Assembly: GCF_028583425.1 (NCBI RefSeq)
Contig: NC_072801.1
Coordinates: 66,727,766-66,791,765, forward strand
Source: Eublepharis macularius
Lineage: Eukaryota > Chordata > Lepidosauria > Squamata > Eublepharidae
Length of the DNA stretch: 64,000 bases
Reading direction: 5' to 3'
Made by a program: the position numbers and the translations under genes. The number at the start of each line of letters is the position of its first letter. Position 1 is the stretch's first letter. This document shows, one piece after another, positions 56,240 through 64,000 of the stretch. The notes beneath the pieces were generated by a model, which saw only the letters and a program-made list of their open reading frames with translations, was not told where the DNA came from and searched no databases.

Positions 56240-57580
56240 CTTGCGAAATAAAGTGGAAGATGAGATTTTGTATCTTAATGCTACCTAAGAGGCCAAATTC
56301 TGGCATTATTTTTTCAGTTCTTTGAATTTCTCTTGTAGAACGAGCAAAGTGGTCAGAATGGAACCAGATCAAATGGTATTCTTCTCCATACATGCCTTAG
56401 TCTTTCTTCTTTAAGAAGAGAAAAAGAGATGGAGATATCCAAATGTATCTTTATGGTCTGAGATTAAATAAATTCTTAAATGGATTGCCATTAAATTGGA
56501 CAGTCCTCATTCCAAATTGGAAATCAAAACATACCACAAACACAACAAATAGCATGCCTTCTTAACTACCAAAAGTGGAGAGTGGGCCCCAACCAATGCA
56601 GTCTAAAGCAAGTCTACTCCAAATCTGACACAGGCCTACTCAATGGGGCTTACTTCCAGGAAAGTATTCTTAAGGTTGCACTTAACAACAAGAAAGGGAA
56701 GCCCTTAAGATAATAAATCCTGGGAACAAAGTTCCTGATAATCTTTGAACGTTAGCTTTTTTTTAAAAAAAACCACAGTTCAGTTCAACCTCGGAAATGT
56801 CTTAGGGTGATTCAGCCCCTTCAGGTGCAGCAGCAACCGAAAGAGTTTCTCTGAGCATACGCTGAACGCCTTTCCTCTTTCTATTAAGTTTTTTTAAAAG
56901 CTTATTGGAAAAGAAAAAGACGATAACAATATATAAGGGGGGAAACACCTTTCCTGTTTCTACTAAGTTTTTAAATCTTTGCAAATTTTCATTTATGTAC
57001 CCTATTACATGAGAAATCACACAAATAAATAAATATAAATAAAATAAGAAAGTCCATCTATTACCATTCCTTTTAGAAATGTAATTCCTACAAAAATTGA
57101 ATTAAGTAATTTTTTTTTAAGGAACCTGAGTTGTTCTAATCCAGGTGGGTCCCTTATGTTCCCTTCTTGAATTATGAAATCCTCTTTTTGAGATCCAAAG
57201 TCAGAAACCACTCCAGAGAACTGTTAAAAAACCTCCCATTTACAACTTGCAACACTGTTTTCAGAAGCAGGGGAAAGAGAAGCAAAGGACAGGAAACGAG
57301 CCTAAATAGGTCTACTTGAAAGTAAATCCCATTTTAGTCAATGGGGCTTACTCCCAGGAAAGTGTACTTAGGTTTAAAGCCAGGGACACACAAAAAGAGT
57401 CTTGTGGCAGTTTTAGAACTACTAGATGATCAGTAATGTGCAGTAGTGTCCTATTTGTTGGGCATAATTAATAGTGTCAATTAAAAGTAGAGGGAGAAAA
57501 AAAGAGAACGAGTTATAAAAGCCAGTTGTTATTATAACATCCTGGTGAAGTTCAAGGAATGTTTTCTTTTAACCACAGAT
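56240..57580. other. Intergenic, short repeats only
   Basis: About 56590-56690 and 57300-57375 carry CAATGGGGCTTACT-type repeat pieces. No gene is recognised. Confidence 0.45.
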
Positions 57581-57589
57581 ACATAACAA

Positions 57590-57662
57590 AGGCCCCAGCG
57601 AGATTTGAACTCGCGACCCCTGGTTTACAAGACCAGTGCTCTAACCCCTGAGCTATGGAGCC
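57590..57662 (-). tRNA. tRNA-Thr (anticodon TGT)
   Basis: Reads on the minus strand from GGCTCCATAGCTCAGGGGTT to CTCGCTGGGGCC plus a discriminator T. The seven-pair acceptor stem (one G-T), D arm with GGGG, anticodon loop with TGT and T arm with GTTCAAATC are all intact, and there is no intron. From memory it is identical or nearly so to the human tRNA-Thr-TGT. Confidence 0.96.
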
Positions 57663-57876
57663 CAAGTTGTTAACAAAGTTTCATCCATAAGTCTAGTAAG
57701 ATTGGGGTTAGTGATTCTCTGGTCAAATAAGTGGTTGGTCATATCAGGAACAATTTAAAAAACTCTCACAAGTGACTTTTAGAAATTTCCTCATCTTTTC
57801 CATATTATATTCATTCTTATAGATTTTATCATACTTCCCTTTTAGATTCATTTTTATAAACTTTAAGTAATATTCG

Positions 57877-58083
57877 AAAAGAGTCCAGTAGCACCTTTAA
57901 GACTAACCAATTTTATTGTAGCATAAGCTTTCGAGAATCAAGTTCTCTTCGTCAGATGCCTGATACAGAGAGAACTTGATTCTCGAAAGCTTATGCTACA
58001 ATAAAATTGGTTAGTCTTAAAGGTGCTACTGGACTCTTTTTGATTTTGCTACCACAGACTAACACGGCTAACTCCTCTGCATC
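57877..58083. repeat. Hairpin retroposon, best copy (207 bp)
   Basis: Arms AAGACTAACCAATTTTATTG ... GATTCTCGAAAGC-type complements, then a single tail TTGCTACCACAGACTAACAC. It is flanked by an exact 13-bp duplication TAAGTAATATTCG (57864-57876 and 58084-58096). Confidence 0.85.
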
Positions 58084-58227
58084 TAAGTAATATTCGGTTC
58101 AGCTTTCTCGAAAGCTCATTTCTCCCATCAACTCCCCGAAAGACTGTGATTTCCTTACTTACTTTCGGCACAGGAAAAACTTTTATCTCGGGGAAGTCGC
58201 AAAATACACTGTCCAGAAACAATTCGC

Positions 58228-58232
58228 AAAAA
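58228..58232 (-). terminator. Pol III terminator of tRNA-Pro
   Basis: A run of five T on the minus strand, beginning a few bases after the tRNA 3' end. Confidence 0.8.
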
Positions 58233-58234
58233 CT

Positions 58235-58306
58235 GGGCTCGTCCGGGATTTGAACCCGGGACCTCTCGCACCCAAAGCGAGAATCATACCCCTAGACCAA
58301 CGAGCC
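58235..58306 (-). tRNA. tRNA-Pro (anticodon TGG)
   Basis: On the minus strand GGCTCGTTGGTCTAGGGGTA, anticodon stem CTCGC/GCGAG with loop TTTGGGT, T arm CCCGGGTTCAAATCCCGG and acceptor ACGAGCC plus C. All stems pair. Confidence 0.97.
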
Positions 58307-58309
58307 ACC

Positions 58310-58950
58310 TTGTAGACAACTTTCTTTAGCCAGTACTTATAGATGGAAAAACAGGTTTCTTTTTTTTTTTGTATAGCTGTCACTTGGGGTTTGAACCTTA
58401 GTGCCGCCTACTGGCAGGAATTCGGAGATTTGGAATCGTGAAGACAAATTCTTAATTTGTTATGTCTACAATTATTTAAAATGACCTTGCTGAACAGTGG
58501 CCTTGCCATAAGAACATAATACTTTGTGTATAAAGTTTAGCAAAGTTTGGAGTATACAGAACTCCAAAGCCGCAGAATCCAAGCAGAATCTATTGTACAT
58601 TGTAAAAGGGGGAAATTAATTTTTTTAATACTTCAGCAAGATTTGTAGTTACGCTGGATCACAAATTCAAAGCCATGCTGCACTATAGCTAAAATACACA
58701 AAAATAGATCCCATTCTATAGATGCAAGATCCATTTCTATTTTCTGCCACAAATCTCTGTCTCTGTTTTGCCTTTTGAGGAGAGTGAGTTCATTCCGTTC
58801 CATGGGATTTACTCAAACGTAAACAGGCATAGAACTATGACCTACTCATCTTTTTTCACACCAAGAACAGTTAACTTGTGAAATTCATAGTCACAAGATG
58901 CGGTGACCAGCTAAGCTGGCTGGCTTTAAAAAGGGATTAAATACATTTAT
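58310..58950. other. Intergenic, nothing recognised
   Basis: AT-rich, no supported feature. Confidence 0.45.
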
Positions 58951-58954
58951 GGAG

Positions 58955-59025
58955 AACCCCGCCCTCTCTAGGTTCCACCTCCCAAATATCCAGGAATTTC
59001 CCAACCAGGAGCTGGCAACCCTAGA
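58955..59025. repeat. GGGTTGCC-family MITE fragment
   Basis: ATCCAGGAATTTCCCAACC and GAGCTGGCAACCC-TA, right-end part only. Confidence 0.7.
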
Positions 59026-59039
59026 TCGACATCCATTAT

Positions 59040-59688
59040 TTTATTTATTTCATTTTATTTATGTCATTTATAGTCCACCTTTCTCACTGAGACTCAAGGC
59101 AGATTACACAGTGTGAGACCAGTACCGTCAATTTCAAGGATATTTCCATAAACAATGCCATAGGGTAAATAAACACAAGTTTACAAAGACATAGCATTAG
59201 TAAGAATCCAATACAGAGTTGGAGAAATGCCAACATAAGAACATAAGCAATTCTAGGGCTGACATTAGACCACATGAAGCACAGGCAGCTCATAGGAGCA
59301 CATATTTAAGGCAACGTAGTGGTGAAGTCTATGGTCCTTGACTCATTAGCAAAGCATCTGAGAGCCCCTCCCTACAATACAAAAGCCTTTTTGAATCATT
59401 CAGTTTTGCATTGTTTGCGGAAAGCGAGGAGAGTGGGGGGCGCTCCTGACCTCCTCAGGCAGGCCATTCCATGTGCGATGTGGTGAATTTTCAGACCCCT
59501 GTGAGGGGACCACACTTTTCACAAGCACCCCATGGTACAACACGTAGTGTTGGATGGAAGTGCAACCATTCATGGCTCTGTTCAATGTGGTATTTCCAGG
59601 TCTCACCACATGACATCTCTGGATCCTACACATGACCTCTCCAGGATCTGTTCTGTGACCCTCAAGGTTTGGGAAGCCACATCCCTAC
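59040..59688 (-). repeat. CR1/L2-like LINE 3' part (minus)
   Basis: Starts on plus with TTTATAGTCCACCTTTCTCA and CTGAGACTCAAGGCAG, the reverse of the tail at 19490-19540, and continues with GCAGGCCATTCCATGTGCGA, typical of the LINE region just upstream. It is followed directly by a hAT MITE. Confidence 0.7.
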
Positions 59689-59691
59689 TAG

Positions 59692-59935
59692 CAGGGCTTT
59701 TTTTCAGGGGGAATGCAGGGGAACTGAGTTCCGGAACCTCTTGAAAATGGTCACATGGCTGGTGGCCCCGCCCCCTGATCTCCAGACAGAGGGGAGTTGA
59801 GATTGTCCTCCACGAGGGCAATCTCAACTCCCCTCTGTCTGGAGATCAGGAGGCGGGGCCACCAGCCATGTGACCATTTTCTCCAAGGGCAACCCACTGA
59901 CTTCCACCACCTCTTTTCCCAGAAAAAAAGCCCTG
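59692..59935. mobile_element. hAT-type MITE, 244 bp
   Basis: Termini CAGGGCTTTTTTTCAGG and GAAAAAAAGCCCTG with an exact 8-bp duplication CCTACTAG (59684-59691, 59936-59943). Confidence 0.93.
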
Positions 59936-59944
59936 CCTACTAGA

Positions 59945-60640
59945 CACATGTGGATCTCACACTCACGGTTAGAAAATTCCATCCTGTGCCATTGTAACTC
60001 AGAATGTATTTGAGTCACAGTCCCAAATACAAACTGAATCTCACAATGGATCTAGATGTATTTAATATTAGCGTATGAGCAATTGAGCAATTGGATGCCA
60101 TGCGCAGCTTCAGAAGGCCAAGCCATAGCAAAGTATATTAATACAGACATAGCAGGCATAGAGGAGCCTGTATGTGTAACACAGAAGATGAGCTTTCAGG
60201 CAGTGCGATCCTTGAGAACAACAGGGGTGTTTCACATGACTACAAGCACATCCCTGTTCCCTGCTGCTAAACAGTGAAAGACAGTGGCTCAGAGCATATG
60301 CTTTGCATGCAGAAGGCCCCAGATATTTCCACGCTGAAGGATCTCCCTTAGCAGCACTGGACAATGGCTGCAGCATCAATGTTGGTCAAAAGGAGCCAAT
60401 GCTGAGCTAGGTAGATCAATGGTCAGATACCATGTGAGAAAGCATCCTATGATCAGTTCATCAGTGTTCTCTCCAGGCCTTGAAGTTGAGTTTATTTTTT
60501 TTTAATCTCATAGCTAGAGTAACACCTGAGGGACAGAGTTGTGTCACTAACAATCTCCCCAGCCCTTCTTGCCAATTCCCAAATCCCTGATGGAAACCAA
60601 TGAGCAGTGTGACAGTAATAACCCCCCTGGTGTGAGTGAG
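59945..60640. other. Intergenic, nothing recognised
   Basis: About 60270-60450 resembles an old tRNA-derived SINE (GACAGTGGCTCAGAGCATAT, GCTTTGCATGCAGAAGGCCC). No gene. Confidence 0.4.
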
Positions 60641-60900
60641 CCGAAGAGAAATAATTGCACCTCAAATTAACAGCCAGCCCGCAACCCTCGAAGGGATTCC
60701 TGGTCGCCAATTATCATCCCTTTGCTAGGCAGGTGCTCCGAGGGCAGACAGAGGCCTCATTATCTCCCTGCAAACTTTGTTAGGAAACTTTGTTGCACTG
60801 GGGATCTTTTTGGAGTGTGCGCGCGCGCATGCGCGGAAGGGATTTCTCACGGTTTGATCAGCTGTTCACACACTCCATCCCTCAGGGAGGGCCCTGGCAA
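60640..60900. other. Non-repetitive block, possible conserved non-coding element
   Basis: A stretch without repeat resemblance, with GGTCGCCAATTATCATCCC and CCTCATTATCTCCCTGC. It ends in a GCGCGCGCATGCGC alternating run at about 60820. No coding frame is supported. Confidence 0.3.
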
Positions 60901-60904
60901 CCGA

Positions 60905-61535
60905 GCTGTGGGAACTGGAGATTGAGGAATATACAGTGATAGAGACAGTGTTGAATTCCTGTAACCTTTAGATTTACAGAGGACCCAAATTAAGTCAGAA
61001 CTGGATTTGGGAGGAAGGTGGGATTGTTTAGGTCCTCCTGGACTGTATTTCTACTGGACTCTTTTTGATCATGTTTATCTTGTATATTCATTTTAATATT
61101 TGCATAGGAATATCACAGACTATCCCTCTGGCATTGCATGACCATGTGGTCCCTCTGGCTACCATTTTATGTATGTGCATGTGTATGTCTCCCAGTTAAG
61201 GGTATAGCATCTGATGAACTGGGCTCTAGTCCCCAAAAGCATTTGCCACAATAAATCTTGTACTCTTCCAAATGGAACAGGATGCCTTTGGTTACTGGTG
61301 TTACAGACAAACCCAAATACCCCTCCAGAATTTCATGAGGCCACTTTGTTTTTCCTGGATTCATTTCTTGCAATTGCACTATTCATTTGCTTGGGAAAAG
61401 AGGTAGCCCTTGCCTAGTACAGACCCCTCAGCCCCTGCCAAGCTAACTTTGAACATTCCATGTCTTTCATTTCAAAGATTTCTCACTGCCATTCAGTGGT
61501 GTTCAACCAAATCAGTTTCCGTGGAGGAAACCACA
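60905..61535. other. Intergenic, nothing recognised
   Basis: No supported feature. Confidence 0.4.
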
Positions 61536-61539
61536 GCTT

Positions 61540-61658
61540 CAGAGGGCAGATTCTGTGGCATCCCCTCTTAACTGGGATTCGTCCCTTTCCCAAACTATAC
61601 CCTTCCTAGGCACCGCCCCCAAATCTCCAGGAATTTCCCAAGCCAGAATTGGCAACCC
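61540..61658. repeat. GGGTTGCC-family MITE fragment
   Basis: CAGGAATTTCCCAAGCC, AGAATTGGCAACCCC at the right end; the left part is lost. Confidence 0.65.
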
Positions 61659-61819
61659 CAATAAACACACAAAAACAAACCTGACACACAAACTGGGTGC
61701 AAACATTACAAATGTAACATCTGAAAAGGCTCAAGGTTACCACTTTTAACTAAGGTTGCCCGTTTTTTGACTGTTCTCTGTAGCTGTGCCTAACAACCTC
61801 TTGATGGCCGCCCCCAGTC

Positions 61820-62030
61820 ATAGGCAAGCCATTGTGGTTAGTGTATTGGGCTACAGTTTGGGAAGCCTGCATTCAAAGCCCCACTTTGCCATGAAGGTGA
61901 CTGTAGGCCCATCATACATGCTCAGCCGAGCCTACCTCGCTGGATTCTCATGAAGATAAAACAGAAAAAGGGGAGCATCGTGCATGATGCCTTGAGATCC
62001 TTGGAGGAAGGGAGGGGGCTTAAAAAGTGA
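61820..62030 (+). repeat. Diverged tRNA-derived SINE
   Basis: CATTGTGGTTAGTGTATTGG, then CAGCCGAGCCTACCTCG and TTCTCATGAAGATAAAACAG in Sauria-SINE order. Confidence 0.6.
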
Positions 62031-62034
62031 TCAT

Positions 62035-62740
62035 ACCTTCTTCCCCACTATGAAAACCTTTATCTGCTCACTTCTGCCACTCAAATGGCTGTTAAAGTCT
62101 CAAATGAAGGCTGAATTTTGCTCTGTTGATTGCCCTGCCATATTCACATACATACACATATTCACATTCACATACTAAGTGAGAGAAAGGGGAATCTTCC
62201 TCTCTCTATTTTAACATTTAGTTTAAGGGCTGAGTCATCCACAAAGGATGTCTTTACACTACACGTGCATATGGGTTTCTTTGCTGTTTAAGTATAATGA
62301 CTTCCGTGGAACCATTCGAGTTTAGTGAGGCAAACTCTACAAGCGATCCCTCATAGAACTACAGTTCCCACGGTTCCCTAGAGGCTGAGGCTGACTATTT
62401 ATAGGTTGCAGCTGCTTTACCAACCATGCCCTTGTTTGTTACTGAGATAGAGAGCAGCGTTTATCCACTGCTGTGGGGGTAGGGGGTGAGATGTAAATAG
62501 CAGAGGTGTAATATAGACAAACAAACTTGATTAAAATAGAATTATGTAAAGCTGCTTCTCCCCCACCAGCCCAGCCTAGCCCCCATTTTAAAACCTTTGT
62601 CCAACATTAACTTCCTCTGGGCAGCCTTGAGCTGAGCAAGCTATAGGCTAATCTCATCTGCAGGGGTCATAACATGGGGGGAAGAATATGTATTTGTACA
62701 ACAAAACTTCTCCCTTTCACCCTTTCATACAAAAAAGGAT
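62035..62740. other. Intergenic; ZNF143-like motif
   Basis: GAACTACAGTTCCCACGG at about 62356 resembles the ZNF143 motif seen in the MITE at 26.8 kb. Otherwise unassigned. Confidence 0.4.
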
Positions 62741-62744
62741 TGTT

Positions 62745-63300
62745 CGAGCGAGGCCACAGACCCAGAGGAAAAAAAGTAAAACCTTGCTTCAGTCTGTTCT
62801 TCATTAGCGCTCAGAGACAGACAAGCTTAATGAGTTAATTAAATGGTCCTTGAGAGTTGCTTAGCCTGGCGAGTGAAAGATGAAAACAGTAAAACTCCTT
62901 ATGCTATCTGTACACCAAATCACCTGCTTCGAAGCCCAGGGGAGGGGCTGGGCAGGAACACCAGCCTATTACCCATCACTGGGTTGCTATTGCAACTTCG
63001 GCTGAAGCAAGAGGCATTGTGGGAAACTCCCTCGCCAGCTGTGCCTTTGAGAGCTCCACCACCAGACGCTCTAATTGGACTAATGAGAGGAGTGAGAAGC
63101 AACTGAACTCTTTCAACTGCTGGGCAGCAGCAGGGAGGAGAAACTCCCCGAGGAAAATGTGTGAGGCCTGGCACAGCAAAACACAAACTTCCGAACTGGC
63201 ACGAAGTCAGGTCCCAATGGGTTTTGAGCACATGGCTGTCTGCTTAGCCGGCCAGCGTTCCAAGCCCCTAAACTATGCAACCAATCTAGTGAGATTCTCT
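62745..63300. other. Non-repetitive block with homeobox-like AT motifs
   Basis: CTTAATGAGTTAATTAAATG at about 62825 and CTCTAATTGGACTAATGAG at about 63070 are TAAT-rich motifs in otherwise mixed sequence without repeat resemblance. A regulatory role is a guess. Confidence 0.3.
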
Positions 63301-63659
63301 AGTGGGCTCTTTTTCAATTAGAGTTGTCAAGCTGTTGAGTTTTTTATACTGTTTCTGCTCCTCCACTTTTAGCAACAGCCTGATGCTTGGAAATCTAGCA
63401 CTTGAAGCTTCTCCTTGGTTAAATTCAGAGAGTTAGGTAATGCTTCTCCTGCCTGATTTCTGTGTGATAGACTGCCATTGAAGGTGTAGGAGCAGAGGGC
63501 CAGTAACCCTAAGCATGAATCTGATACGTGTCCCTTTACATCTCAGAATGCCGAATGTCTGGTCCCTTACAGGTCTGATTGTGGCAAGGGGCAGTTGAAA
63601 CTCTCTGTAGCAGGGATGTAAACATTACCTGGTCAATGACGTCCCATCAATCCTCTATT

Positions 63660-63880
63660 ACCTTGAACTGGATAGCCCAGGCAAGCCCAATCTCATCAAA
63701 TCTTGGAAACCCAAGCAGGGTTGGCCTTGGCTATCATCTGGATGGGAGATCTACAAAGAAGACCAGGGTTGCAAAGGCAGGCAATAGCAAACCATCTCTG
63801 CTGGTCCCTTGCCTTGAAAATCCCACCGGGGTCATCATAAATAGGCTATGACTTGAAGGCACTTTCCACCACCAAGCCTC
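63660..63880 (+). repeat. 5S rRNA-derived SINE
   Basis: CTGGATAGCCCAGGCAAGCC, CATCTGGATGGGAGATCTAC, GGCAATAGCAAACCATCTCT and the tail AAGGCACTTTCCACCACCA. Confidence 0.85.
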
Positions 63881-64000
63881 TATTATCAAGACAAGAATTT
63901 TTTTTCCTCCAGTTAGTTGGCAACCCTTTGTGCAGACCACTTTCCAAAATCTTTATCTACGGAGTCACCAGGCTGCTATTAAAAATACAATAGCACAGTA

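Overview
The window looks like squamate reptile nuclear DNA (a lizard, perhaps a gecko; the species is a guess). The evidence is dense lizard-type tRNA-derived SINEs of Sauria-SINE type, CR1/L2-like LINE tails, an L1 tail, several palindromic MITE families, and low gene density with vertebrate exon-intron structure. About nine tenths of the window is introns, intergenic DNA and repeats.

The genes belong to two secreted host-defence-type families mixed in one locus. Three single-coding-exon RNase A superfamily genes lie on the + strand (363-803, 12094-12564, 55344-55787). All have the six-cysteine, angiogenin-like framework. RNase-1 and RNase-3 keep the catalytic His/Lys/His set. RNase-2 is a full-length open frame that has lost two of the three. 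By my count the mature proteins run from very basic (RNase-1, about +24; RNase-2, about +19) to slightly acidic (RNase-3, about -2).

Between RNase-2 and RNase-3 sits a small C-type lectin (CTLD) family with a fixed layout of a 67-nt signal-peptide exon, then 92, 141, 115 and 68 nt. Lectin-B (+, 41176-43278) is intact, with QPD and WND sugar/calcium motifs. Lectin-D (-, 32467-27034) is intact but has a longer exon 4 and no QPD/WND. Lectin-A (+, 17213-22268) keeps exons 1-3 and a decayed exon 4. Lectin-C (+, 46372-50157) has exons 1, 4 and 5 only. A shared TATA-plus-leader module lies upstream of B and D, and a decayed copy lies upstream of A.

Downstream of RNase-3 are a tRNA-Pro-like pseudogene, tRNA-Thr(TGT) and tRNA-Pro(TGG), all on the - strand. 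From memory, the human ANG/RNASE4 locus at 14q11.2 also has Pro and Thr tRNA genes beside it, so this looks like conserved synteny. From 58.3 kb to the end I see no gene, only repeats and a few non-repetitive blocks that could be regulatory.

The repeat landscape is well resolved: hAT-type MITEs with 8-bp target duplications, TA-flanked MITEs, TNA-flanked palindromes, a hairpin-shaped element with 9-13 bp duplications (so probably retroposed), six 5S-rRNA-derived SINEs, a solo LTR nested in another repeat, a perfect 77-bp inverted repeat and a 0.75-kb inverted repeat.
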